64,000 bases of DNA from Tiliqua scincoides (taxonomy: Eukaryota; Chordata; Lepidosauria; Squamata; Scincidae): contig NC_089826.1 of assembly GCF_035046505.1 (NCBI RefSeq), forward strand, positions 81,168,254 through 81,232,253, given 5' to 3'. Made by a program: the position numbers and the translations under genes. The stretch's first letter is position 1. Each line of letters opens with the position of its first letter. Below the pieces are notes generated by a model, which worked only from the letters and a program-made list of their open reading frames with translations, was not told where the DNA came from and made no database searches. Below are positions 1 through 12,900 of the stretch, piece after piece.

Positions 1-9
1 CACAGGTCT

Positions 10-124
10 CCCTAGATATGCAGAAGTACTGTACGAGTCATGCTTTGTTATCCACTGGGGTTCTGCAGTGGAACTCCAGTGGATAACAAGGTATGACCTG
101 TACAGTACTTCTGCATATCTAAGG
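10..124. repeat. Foldback (near-perfect inverted repeat)
   Basis: Arms 10-58 and 76-124 are inverted copies with few differences, outer part AGATATGCAGAAGTACTGTA and inner part TTGTTATCCACTGG; even the 17-bp centre is partly palindromic. The next 100 bp repeat the word CAGTGGAT several times. Probably a short DNA element, family not recognised. Confidence 0.7.
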
Positions 125-812
125 AGTCCCGAGTGCGTGCAGAAATACTGGATTTAAAAAATCAGTGAATAAAATGAATTTTACCAGTGGATGATAAAAA
201 AAATCAGTGGATACCAAATCAGTGGAAAAATAGCTTTAAAGACCCACTTCCAGCTTTCTTGCGCCTCTCACCCCAGAATGTATTGGTATAGGCACTATAC
301 CACATTCAGCTACTAGATGAATGAAATGAAATTATATGGATGAAATTACCATTACTTAACAGCGTGAAGGTAGGAAACGGGATTTTGGTGCTTTTTCCCT
401 TGTCACAAGGCATTTAAAGGTGGACCTTGGTATCCGTAGTGAGTCGAATCAGTAAAAACTGAGGTCCCACCTTTATAAAGAAAAAGGCATTTTTAAAATG
501 TACAAGTTTGGGAAACTTGAACTTCATGACCTATGAGATATTGTGGACCTGTGTACCAAAGTGTCAAGGTAGTTGTGGGTTTTTTGGGGGGTGGGAGGAA
601 GAGAAAGGGAAATAGGAGGCTTTGGGAGAGAAGAAATTGACCTGCTCAAGCTGCTTCGAGTCAGTATCCTGAAGGAGGATTACAGTCTGGGATGCGTGCC
701 ATGTGGTTAAAATCCCTCCCTACAAGTTTCTTCCTTGCATGAAGGCATATTTCAAGCTTATGGAAAGGGGGGGAAAATACCCTTTTTGTTTCCCAGTTTC
801 CAGAGCTATAAC

Positions 813-985
813 CCAGCCAGGCTATGGTGTAGTAGTTCTGGTGTATAGAGTCAAGATGGTGGGCCAGTCACTATCTCTCAGTCTACCTCACAGGCTGGTT
901 GTTAGGACAAAAGGAGGGCAGGAACTATGTACACCACATGTTGAGCTCCTTGGAGGAAGGGCAGTATAAAAATGTGTAAATATGC
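813..985 (+). repeat. Old tRNA-type SINE (Sauria-SINE-like), internal deletion
   Basis: Head GGTGTAGTAGTTCTGGTGTA, body GGGCCAGTCACTATCTCTCA and tail GAAGGGCAGTATAAAAATGT follow the squamate SINE plan, but the stretch holding the B box is missing. It lies in a PROM1 intron. Confidence 0.5.
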
Positions 986-1902
986 TTATTCTTTTGTAGT
1001 TGCCATAGATCACTGGTTATGGTTATTTTATATATAAATATAATATACATAAATGTTGTTGACATATCTCCTTACCAAACGACCAAACTACTGTGCAGGC
1101 TTATCTGGCATGGTTCAATTGCCTTTGATACTGTTCCAGAAAAAGTCAGAGATGTACGCATCCTGCCAAGGAACAAAATTGAAATGGGGGGAAAAAAAAA
1201 GATGGGATACTTGACTTCTAAATAGGATAGAAATGTCTAGTTTTCATGTTTCCTTTCCGCTCTTCCACTTACTTGTCCAGAATTGTCTTGGGATCTTCCA
1301 AGATGGGGAAGACAACAGCAAGGGAAGCTCTGAAGATGATTTAATATTGGTTATTTATCGATAATTAAAACCTTCAGTGGCTGTCAGCCAGGTTAAAAAT
1401 ACTTCTCCCTTTAGGCCATGGTTCAATTAATGCACGTTTCTGATGTACTTAAAAATTATTTCTGCTTTAAATATCCCCCGTGAGAGACGGTGTGAATCTG
1501 TAGAGTAGCTATTTTGAATTGGGGACTGGGTGGGCAGCTGTGGTTTTCTATATCTTGCTACACACTGGGCTTTAATTTGACTTTTCTTGCTGCATTACAA
1601 CTTCATGGGGCTTTCATTTTTAAATAACTTTCTTCTTGAAAAATATAGGCATTATTACACCTTTTAAATCTTTTTTTTCTTTGAACTCTCTTCTAATTAA
1701 CTCTTAATCATTTTCAATCTTCTTTTTCCAAAAACTGACTGTCAAGAAATATGTTAGAGCTAGGGTAAGTGTTTTTTCTCTTCATACACTGTAAGTAAGG
1801 CAATTATTTTCAGTTCCCATTTCAAACTTTCCAAGTTCTGCTCCAATATTGTATTTTTACCAGCCGTATTATTACTATTATAGTGGTCATCATCATTTAT
1901 AG

Positions 1903-2222
1903 CAGGGCCTTCCAAACCCCACCCCAATGGCCAGATCCAGGGTTTGGTCTAGCTCATCCACCCCATGACTAGACCTTGCCATTCCACCGTGGAATTGCAT
2001 GACTTTCACCTAGATTGGGGGATGGACACTCTGGGCATTCGCGTCTGCCCAGACACCCTGCTGCACAGACTTCTGAGACACTGGGCAACAGATGTGACTG
2101 CCCAGAGCGTCCCTGCCTTCGATCTAGGTGAAAGTCACGGGCAACATGGTGGAACGGTAAGATTCAGTCTGAATGGGGACCAGTTTTTTGTAACACAGTG
2201 ATCGTGAGCTTGGCGACCACTG
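1903..2222. mobile_element. Non-autonomous hAT element with internal foldback
   Basis: Starts CAGGGCCTTCC, ends GCGACCACTG, flanked by 8-bp target duplications ATTTATAG (1895) and ATCTATAG (2223). Inside, 1978-2157 folds back on itself (GTGACTTTCACCTAGAT-like arms). No transposase. Confidence 0.75.
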
Positions 2223-2768
2223 ATCTATAGTAAAGTAAGCAAAAAGAGGAAATCTGTGTCCCAAAAGACTTAGTCTTAATTTCAACAGTGAGACAGCAGA
2301 TTATTTGTTTAGAATATTTATATACCATACTGAATACTCTTTTCCAACCAGAAAAAGTTCACAAAGCTATTTACATTGCAAAGAAATGAAAAGGTGGTTT
2401 CTTTTCCCAAAAAGGACTTGCAGTCTGAAATGAAATGCAAGGGAGACACCTGTAAACAGGCGCTGAAAAGAATGCTATGCCGGAGTGAACAGGGGCAGTT
2501 GTTCTCCCCCTTGCTTAAATATAAGGGACCCATCACGTAAAATTTTGTCTTTTCCCAGTTTAACAGGTCAAAACTAAAAACAGAGAGGAGGGGATAGGAA
2601 AAGGAGAGGCAAGAATAAAAGGATGTATCAGGGCAAATTCTGTGGTCTGTGTACTTGGTTTCCACTGGGGATGTGGACTATGGGCTTACAAAAGATTTCA
2701 GAGTAAAACTTCGTTGCTAGTGTTTTTAGCTGTTAAAACCTAATAGTTTCACTGTCTGAAACTATTGT

Positions 2769-3062
2769 CTGCCCATTAACATTGATTAGAAGCTTATCGT
2801 GGTGAAGTGTTTCTTTCTTTTACAGGACGCTATAACGCATGCAGGCATTCTGCCGGCAGCCTGAATGCTTGAAGAGGCTACATCAAATAATAACAGGAAA
2901 CGGTTAACTTCCTACTTCCCATTAATTTTCGATCGTCTCTTTTAGCATTCAGACTGCCTACAGCCTACCTGCATGCCCTAAAAGCATGAATGCTTATGGA
3001 GTCTTATGGAGAAAAAAAAATGCTTCTCCCCAGTAAGCTTCTAAACAATGTTAATGGGCATG
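2769..3062. repeat. Foldback element of about 290 bp
   Basis: The ends TGCCCATTAACATTG.TTAGAAGC and their inverse (3031-3060) match almost fully, and an inner pair around GCATGCAGG / CCTGCATGC also folds. A fragment with CAGATGGGGATGCCTGTA, like a pogo-type end, follows to 3134. Confidence 0.6.
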
Positions 3063-3907
3063 GAGATGCGGGCCTCTAGATCCGCAGATAATTGAGTCCA
3101 TAGATACCAGATCCGCAGATGGGGATGCCTGTACTTAAAAAAAAAAAAGTCTCTGAGATTAGTGCCAGTATTGAACTTTGTGTAATCATTGATGGCAACA
3201 TCTTGTGAACCTGAAGTTAGACTGTAATGTAGAAGTTTAACACTATAATCCAAAACCAGCTGGGTGAAGCTGCAAGTAATTACTGAGAGACTGGAGCTAC
3301 CCCCTAAAACTGCATCACCTTTCAGGTTCTTCCCTCTCCATCCTGACCCCATGTTATGTTGCTTCAGAAGTGGCAGTTTGATATGGAGTCGGAGAAGGAG
3401 GCCTGACAACTCCATGTTTCTCATAACAAATAGTTCTGCCCTTCAACTTGGATTCAAACTTGGGTTTGATCTCACTGACTTCAGAAACAGAGAATCTTGG
3501 CTTCAGAAACACTTCTGGTTTCCACACTACAGATGACTGTAATTACAGGGCTACCTAGAATACTACCAAAAACATACTGTAGGGAAGAACGGGGGGACGG
3601 AATGGTTCCTCTGCTTTTGGACACTTTTGTTATCCACAGAAAATTTCAAGTAGTGTTAAATTGCCTTATTGAATGTTTGGAAAGCTACCAAGCTGACAAT
3701 GTAAACTTACAAACCAACCACCTTTGGAGTATAGGAACAGTCTAAGTACATCACCAAATCTCTGTTGGTTTCCTTCTTTCAGTAGATCTGTCTTTATTTG
3801 GCTAATATCCAGGGATGATTGTTTAACTAGTTTATGGATCAAGCTGTTTCTGTGGAGTATGGTATAAGAGAATTATGTGTTAGAATTATTTTTTCTTTTT
3901 AAATCAG

Positions 3908-3961
3908 AGCACTTTAAACCAGAGCATTAGACTGCTACAGAGAATGGCATCACAACTCACA
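3908..3961 (+). CDS. PROM1: PROM1 exon encoding [18 protein letters not shown]
   Basis: 54 bp, 18 codons, phase 0 at both ends, acceptor TCAG and donor GTAAGT. It aligns residue for residue with human STLYQSVKILQRTGNGLL in the second extracellular loop. It is the first PROM1 exon in the window. Confidence 0.9.
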
Positions 3962-6900
3962 GTAAGTTTCTTCTTTCTTTCTTTTTCTGGACTTAAAATT
4001 CATGTGTTTAGGGGTGATGATTCTACATATCTTCCAGGCTTTTGTGTTCATGTCGCTTTCATGGACAAAAAGTTATGCATTAAGGCTGTGGACTGATAGC
4101 CTATTCAAAAATTAAGGGCACCAACCAGTCAACATTCAAGATCTAATTAGGTGAAGGAAGTCTCCTTTCTTGAAAGTGTTCTTCCTTGCTCCAGTAGCTG
4201 CTTGTAACTAAAGAAAAGACACTGGAAGATCTGATTGTGGTTCTTCTGCATACATATACATTGGCCCTCCATATCCAAAGGCTCAATATCCCTGGATTTT
4301 AGAATCCATGGAAGCTGAGCCCATGGCTGGAGGGCCTCAGAGGAGATCCCAGACGTGACTGGAAGTCACATCCAGAGGTGTTTTGAGGCCCTCCAGCTGC
4401 AAATTTAAAAATCTGTGGAATTCAATATTCACAGTGGGGTGCTGGAACTGGTCCCCTGTGGATACAGAAGGCCCACTGTAATTTGTTGGGCAGCACTGAT
4501 CAACGAGGTCTCGAGTGGTAAACTTGGATTGCCCTTAAGGCAGAGGTTCCCAAACTGATGTGTTGCAGCGCCCCAGCCAGGGAACCTCCGTCGCTGCCCC
4601 CTTAAGAGATGGGGCAACACCAGTGACACAATCTCCACAATTGTAACAAAAACTGGAAGTGGGCTTTTTTCTGTTTACTGAAGTTTGGAGGCATAGGGAG
4701 GCCTGCAGAGGGGGTTGCAGGCTCCCCAGACTCTCCAGAGAGCCATAGCAACCCCTAGGTAAGTTTTAAAAAATGTTTTGACCCTGGCAACAGTGTGATT
4801 ATGCCAATCATGTTGCCTCCTCCTCCCCACCCCTTCAAACACTTATAGCAGCTGGAACAGCTGCCCTAAGAGTTTGGTGTCTTCCAGGTTAATTGTGCTT
4901 GTTTTGCCAGGAGAAATAGCTGCTGCTTTTTTGTTTTTAACTTTATCTTGATAGAGTCTTCGCTTGACTTAACTGTATACTTGTTTTTTTCCCCTACTCC
5001 TCCTCCAGGAGAATGTGGATAACGTTATTCGTGCCGTTGATACTGCACAACATCTTATAAACAATAATGCTTCATTCATTATTATCCAGGTAAAGTTCCT
5101 TATTTGTTGAAAAAGGTGCAGGGCTGGATTAACATAGTGACAAAAGTAGCATATACTAATGGGCCTCGTGTATTCAAAGGCCCTGCATTAAATGTTTGCA
5201 GGCTGTCTCTGGGGAACTTGGCATCTCACAATCTGGCGATCCTGTTACATGTTGGGGAAGCTGCATGTACAAGTGTGCGCTACTTTACTGTCCCTCCTTA
5301 CTGGAGGTTGAGCTGTTAACCTGCCTGGAGATGCTAAGCAGGATCAGCCTTGGGTTGTCCTTGGATGGGAGACAGGTAGTCGCCGACTGAGCTCACAGAG
5401 GAATGTGTGGAATGTGGTGGAATCAGCTGACAAGAAACAGATAAAATCTTGAGCTGGCTAGTGTGATCTATAGGATACTTTGGGCTCCGTTTTGCTCCCC
5501 CTGCCGGGAATGGCTCCGAAGGGAAGGGCCTCTCGCTCACCTCCCTGCCAGGCTGAGTGTCCGCCCCCCTCCAGCTACACCACCAGATACCAGGCCGCCT
5601 CATTAAGAGCATCTTTGTTGTGCTTTGAACACCGTCGTATATGTGGTCCGTCTTTAAGTGGATGGTTCTTAAGCGGCACATGCCTGTAATCACATCGTGC
5701 AGACATCATTTGTAACATAACAAATAATTTCATTCAAATTTAACTTCACTGTGAGCTCAATCCAGCTATGCCTCAGCGCCGGCACAGTGCACATTCCGCT
5801 GGCGCGGAATGAACGTCCTAGAAAGCTCATTGTAAGATTTTGAGGCACCAGCAGGAAGGCCTGTGTCAGCCTGCCAGTGCCCATGAAAGCTTGGCATGCG
5901 GCATAGGGACAGTGGGAGGGCAGAACAGGATGGGGGAAGGGGTAGTGGGGGAGGAAAGGGCAGTGATGGTGACCGCTTTATAACATATGCTACACACTAG
6001 CTTAATCCCTGAAAAGGAGTCTTATAAATGTGCTTACAGTTCAGTGTGCTTGAAATTCTTATGGGTGTGTGTTAAAATGTGTGTCCTGTTTTTTTTTTCT
6101 TCTCCAAAGGAAACCAAAAAGTACATGGATACAATAATAGGTTACTTTGAGCAGTATGCTGAATGGGTCAAGGAATCGGTAAGGTGCCCTTTTTCTCCCA
6201 AAATTTTTCTCCCAAAAGTGGACCTCAACAAGTGGGAAACCCTGGCCTCTGAGCGGCCCGCTTGGAGGCAGGCTGTGCAGCATGGCCTTTCCCAGTTTGA
6301 AGAGACACTTGGCCAACAGTCTGAGGCAAAGAGGCAAAGAAGGAAGGCCCATAGCCAGGGAGACAGACCAGGGACAGACTGCACTTGCTCCCAGTGTGGA
6401 AGGGATTGTCACTCCCGGATTGGCCTTTTCAGCCACACTAGACGCTGTTCCAGAACCGCCTTTCAGAGCGCGATACCATAGTCTTTCGAGACTGAAGGTT
6501 GCCAACTGTGGCCATCTGGAGAACACAAACTATTTTTTATGATTATTTAAAATATTTATATACCTCTTTCCAGCAAATTCACAAAGTAATTTACATAACA
6601 AATGCAATTCTACACAATAAGTGTGTGTGTATGTGTGTGTGTGGGCGAAGCACTCAGAGCAGTCATTCTCACACATTTAGCTCCACATTTAGATTCACTT
6701 TTTAGAATGAGAATCTGTCAGGACCCACCGGAAGTGATGTAATGGCCGGAAGTGCCGTCATCAAGCAGCATTAAAAATTAAAAAATTTTTAACAAGCCTA
6801 GGCTGCAATCCTTCCCACACTTACCCAGGAGTAAGTCCCATTGACTATTATTGTTAAAAGCATATACATAGTAGCTTGTTAAAAGTACAGGTCTGTAACA

Positions 6901-9900
6901 TTTCCCCAAATGCAGTCATAGACCAGGGTAGCATCAAGTCTAATATATTAAAAATAAAATATTGTAATGAATGGAGACCCACCTGAAATTGGCTTGCGAC
7001 CCACCTAGTGGGTCCCGACCCACAGTTTGACAAACACTGACTTAGAGTATTGTGCCATCAGTGAAAGTAGAACTTTGAGCAATGACTCTTAAAATCTAGC
7101 ATTAATTTCCTGGTCAAATGCAACTTAGAGTTTGTTTTTTTAAAAAATGGCAATTTCGTCTAAAATGCTAAATACTTAACTTTGTGTCTGATTTCTTACA
7201 GATTTCTACAGAAGTAGCAACATGTAAACCTATTGCAAACATGATAGATACCGCTGTAGATATATTTTTATGCAGCTATGTAACAGATTCTTTGGTAAGA
7301 ATACTTTGTATTCCTGCAAACTAAGGGGCCAAATCCTAAAGGCCCATAGTGCTGGCGTTGAGCTCCAGTGCCGGCGTTAGGTGTCATAAACATACTGTAA
7401 GGCATGTTTATGGCACAGTGGGATGAGGGAGCACACTTGGAAGGGCGCCAGCCAAAAGTGAGTGAGACCTTGGGGTGGCGGTGTGGGCTTTCAGGGTGTG
7501 GGGCAGGGAAGGCACCGACCCAGGATGGGGATGGGACTGGCAGAAGCCTCCTCTGCCAGATCCTATCCTCCGTGTCCAGGAGAACAGCCTCTTACAGAGG
7601 TTCTCAAGTCTGCGCCGGCAAAATGACCAGCGCAGACTTGAGAAACCCGGTTCTGGAACCTGCGCCCTTACTCGGGGGAAGGGGTTGAACGTCTCCTTTC
7701 CCAAGGAGACCTTTGGCGGCTTCCCAGCACCCTCAGGGTACAGTGGTTGCCATTTTGGTTCCACTGTTTCTCTAGGTACCTGGAAGCTTAGTATTGGGTT
7801 GTAAGTTTTGGGGAGGTGAGGACTGGCATCTTAACAGTGCAAGGATGATGCTTTAGAGAGCCTAACAGGAGCTGTCGTTGTTCCCTGGAGCTTACAATCT
7901 AAAATTCAATACTGGGAGAGAAAATACGTAGATAGAGGGAAACAGAGACATTAGCAACTGGGGGAGACTATACAGTTATTTCAGTTATAGAATAGTACAG
8001 CCGTCCCCCAGTACCCACTGATCTGATTATCCACAGTTCCTTGCCCTAGATTGGTACTGTAGAAGTTTCCTTCCTGTGGCCAGTAGTGTTGGCAAGTGGT
8101 GATTTCCATTAAGACAGCAGCACAGAGCAAATGGTTAACCCCCTCCCTGGAGCTGTTTTATTTGAAAACTCAAAGTTGTATGGAATCTCTTCTGCCACCC
8201 AACAGAGAGCACCATCTGGATTTATTCCTGGATAGTGGCAGGCTTTACAAGTGCATTTTGTGCTGCAGTGGGAACATGTACTAACCTTCAAGTGCCTTGG
8301 GGAGCACAGAAATTGTATTCTTTTGTGAAGGGGCAGGGAATAATATAATCCAGTTAAACACACCTCGGTAATTTCTTGCCATTGCTGTTTTTTGTAAGCG
8401 CTTTCAAATGCTGTGAAGAAGCAAGATTAAAACTGTATAGAGGCCATTACGGTTAGGTTAGCATAAAGGCGAGACTTGCCTCTAAGATGTTAATTTGAAT
8501 AGCATTGTAATACTTGTAGAAGTGGAAGACAGCAAGAAGTTAACTTGAGCAAAACAGTTCCAGGTGACCAAATTTGGGGAGGGATCCCAAAGGCTACTAG
8601 CCCACCTCATTTTGATCCCAGATCTGAAGCTAAGGGGACTCAAAGGTTAAGCAAAACTAAAATGGGTCTATTTCAATCATCGTACAGTAGACTGAGTTGG
8701 ACCAGGGAAGAGGTTCTATGCTTTGTCGTGCTTATCCTGGGAGGGGTCTGGTTTCCCCACATAGCTGGGTAAACAGGTCCAGACCTATAGAACCCAGAAT
8801 GTCAGACCACCTCTTTTAAACAGGCAGAGCTAATTGGTCCAATTTGTGTAATCGCTGAACTATTCTTTCTTATATAAATAGAATCTCCTGACCCCCCCCC
8901 CCCAAAAAAAAAAAACACGACATGAAGGAGCTACTGCTTTTGCAGGCAGGGACGATAAGGCTGCTTTTGTTAAACTATGTAGCAGGAGGAAAGTCTTCCA
9001 GGCAAGGCTATTAATCTCCGGAGGCAATGAGTGTACCTTGCGGTTTGCTTTTCGCTGGTCAGGATGAAGCAGTGCAATTGAGTGGCTCTTTTTTTAAAAA
9101 GTTGTTGCCTGCATTCCAAATGCTTCTGCACAGTGCGCTGTGCTAGACTGAAGGCACGCTCCCCTGGAGTTTAGTTTGGCTTGGGGATTTGTTTTGGTTT
9201 GGACAGTTATCTCATGCAGGGTGAGGTGGTTTCCCCACTTGATTTTCTTTCTCTAAAAAAACACTATTTGCCGCATGTGGTAGCTTTTTTTGCCTGGAGC
9301 TACAAAAAAAGAGGGGGAGCCAAAATCCTTTCTTGAGGGTTGGGGGACACCTCTCCCCTCAACAAGATGCCTCTGTTTATTCTGGGGAGATTCCCCTCCC
9401 GTGTAGCCCCTAAACTGCCCCATTCCTGAGAGTCCCTTGATCTGCAAGTCAGGCTTTCAGGGGAGCAAAAGAGGGGCTCAGGAATAAGTTTGCTTGTGGG
9501 AACTTTCTTCCACAGGCACATCCTAGGATTCTGCCCAGGTCTCGGGTTGATTGTTGATTAAGTGTGGTTCAGGATAACTAGGGCTTCTCTTTAACTAGGA
9601 TCTGAGACCAGAGTTTATAGTTTTCTGATTTCACAGGCCTACAAAATTGAGGGTCAGAAAAATTTTTCCCAAAATTTATGGTGTTTTGATATGAATTTGG
9701 CATCCGTTTTGCCCTATCACGTCTAGTTTTGGAGATGTAGTATAGCCTCATTAGTGAATGGTTCAAGCGGCTTCCTCATGAGGAAGCCATGGTGTAGGCT
9801 TCCTCATGAGGAAGCTGCTTGAACCATTCACTAAAGAGGCTATGCCGTGTCTCCAAAACTAGATATGATAGGACAAAACAGATGCCATTTTTGGAATTGG

Positions 9901-12900
9901 CACCCCAAATATACCCAGGAATTGGTGTAACACTTAAGGAAGCAAAATATGTGTTGTCCTGTGTTTTGAGAGTGGCTTAACCTTCATAAATGCTGGTCCC
10001 CGCAAACTGCAGTGGAGAAAGGAAAGAGAATGTAAGGGATAGAAGACACTCTAGTGGAGAAAAATGCACATTCTGTCTCCAAAGTTGAGAAGGAACCAGT
10101 ATTATGTCTTCAGAAGCCCATGCTTTTCTTTTTTTCTGACCTTGCGTGCTGTTGGCCATGTACAGAATAAGTGAGAAGGAATGAGGATAATAGAGAGTCA
10201 GTGTGGTGAATGGTTACCATGTTGGACTAAGACTTGGCAGACCCGGGTTCAAATACCTGCTGAACTACAAAAGCGATATTGGGCCTGTTGCTGTCTCTTG
10301 GCCTGATCTCATCTACCACCCAGGGTTGTTGCAAAAATTGAATGGGGAGCAGGGTGATCATGTGCTCTTGCCCGGACTTGTGCGGAAGAAGGATTGGATA
10401 AGAATGTAATTGGTAGAGAACAATGTGGACACACATTTAAATGTTTCACTTTACATTGTTGTTTCTTGCCTTTAGAATGTCTTCTGGTTCGGCTTGGGAG
10501 GCTGTTTAGTATTTCTAATCCCTGCCATCATTTGTGCAGTAAAGCTAGCCAAATTTTACCGGAGGATGGACACCGAAGATGTGTACGATGAGTAAGTAAG
10601 CAGACAGCCTGTAATAAAGAATTGTTGCAAAACACAATACATGGGGATACATTTAATGATTCACTGGAACAGAGGATACTCATTAAGGTAATAAGGTTTG
10701 TTGCTTGACACTGCAAATACTTAAATTTATATACTGCCTTTTTTGTATTGTAACCAAGGCAGCTCATAGCAAAAATTTGAAACGACTTAACTATAGCAGA
10801 CTATAAAAAGTGAGGCAGTATAGCAACAAAAGCAATCAATTCAACAAATAAGGAGGACAAAAAAGTACACAAGTACCCCCCCCCCCCACACACACACACA
10901 TACATTGGGGCTATCAGAGAATGCTTGTTGAAACAAAAGGGTCTTCATTGTCCATTCAAAGCATTGGTCAGGAGGGTCAGCTGCATCTCACTCAGGAAGG
11001 AATTCCATGGGGAGGGGGCCACCTCTGAGGAGGCCCCCTCATGCATCCCTATAAGTTGCATCTCGCAAAACAGTGGGGCTCACAAGAGGGCCTCCCTAGA
11101 AGATTTTAGGAAAATGGCAGACTTGAAACTGAGGAACATGGTCCTTCAAGTATCATGGCCCCAAACTATGGAGAACTGTAAATAATTAAATCTGTGGGGG
11201 GGTGGGGGTGCGGTGCAGCACCACAATATTGGGAGGCGCACGTTGCCGTCTGGAGATTGTGCACGGCCTCCCAGCCTCCAGATGCGACTGAAAGTCAGTT
11301 CTGGTCATGTCCTGGAGGCCTTCTGAGATTCTCCAGCTGTGGGCCCTGCATCTGCAAATGCAGAGTCCACGGATAATGAGGGCCCACCGTATTGATTAGG
11401 TGCCGTTCATGTACATGGTGTTTTTACAGTGTTTTGTAGAGATACTTAAAATAAATTACCAGTCTCTGCCCCAAGGAGCTTGTCACATAAATTTCAATAG
11501 TAAACATGACGCTAGAGAAAGTGGAAGCGAGAGTAACAAATGGAAGGGGGTAGTAGAAGAGATGGACAAGGGTGTGGTTGATCAAATGTTATTGCTAGAT
11601 ATTGCCACTGAATAACCTGTTCTAAAAGTATTCCCTGAAACAATAGCCTCACCCTCAAGGTGACAACCTTGAAATATATATCATCCTTTCTATTTCCTTG
11701 CCGCAGCTCTTTGCTTTTATCTTGCATTAGTTATCCCGCTTTTCCTAATTGGATTTCTCTTCTCTTCTTCCGTTTACAGTTCCTCTGTCTCAGGGACTTG
11801 GCATTTTACTTTATGATAGCTGTTTTTACTTATTTTTCACTTGTCTTCAGTTTACCTCTTTGTTGTTTGGCCATTTTTTTGTAATTCTGTCCGATGCCTT
11901 TTCCCCCCCTTTGGATTTTTTTTTAAACCATTTTAAGTCTCTCACTTTTAATTCTTTCTTTTGTTAGACTAGCAGTGGAAAAAAACAATATGGACATACT
12001 TCTAAGCCAAATATTCACACGTTTTACTACGTATTAACACAGAAGATAACTAATTCTTTTTTTTTATATTTTGTAGTGTTGAAACTATGCCCATGAAAAA
12101 GTAAGAGATTTTAATTGATACTATGGCATGTTAAACGGGAGGGCTTGTTTTTAAAAATGGAGCGTGCTTTTTTAAAAATTTTGTCAACATATCTGGGATG
12201 TTTTACTTTTTTGGTTGTACGCTTTTGATCTATTGCTCTACATGAGTATCACAAAGAGTTAATGCAGAGCATGTAGAAGAACAGGATGTTCTATAGAGTT
12301 AACTTAAATGGACAGTTCCCATTTTTCAACAAACTCCTGTTTGTAACCTCATTATAATAATGAATAGGTTGAGGTCTTTTAGTTATTGTGTTCTGCAGCT
12401 TTTTGGGGGTCGTTCTAATTTGCCTAGGGAAGACTCTTTTTGTAAAGGCAATTAACAACATTTTATAAAATAAATGCCTTCTTTGTTTGTTTTATTTATT
12501 TATTTATTTATTTTTTTGGTCATCATCTTTGTGTATGGAGCTGCATCTTATCATTAACACAGTCCTTTCTTGGTATTATTTATTTTATTACAGTTTGGAA
12601 AATGGTAATAATGGTTATCATAAAGAACATTTATATGGTATACACAATCCAGTTATGACAAGGTAAACCAGGTTTGAAACTGCCTGCCTTCTAAGCATTC
12701 ATGCTTAATGTGTTGTGCATTTCTCACTCAGCCCATTTTTTTCTGCACATTTTACTGTCAGTACCTTTTTCCTTTTGCATGACTTCTTATTGCTTAACTG
12801 TCCTTTTGAAAGTATGCCCTGTAGAGCACTATAGATTGTAATTTAACAGTGGAATATCACAGATTTCAGTGTTTTAAGCTTGCCAGGCATTTACCCAGAA

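Noticed and set aside
2820-2860. TTTTACAG|GACGC... tested as an upstream PROM1 exon
   Set aside because: It is part of a foldback element; the frame does not match prominin.
5334-5693. 119-codon minus-strand frame
   Set aside because: Covers the 5S-like segment and a dispersed repeat; no gene-like features.
6059-6526. Antisense frames across the LINE fragment
   Set aside because: Shadows of the LINE reading frame; the same shadows appear at 24659 and 63510.
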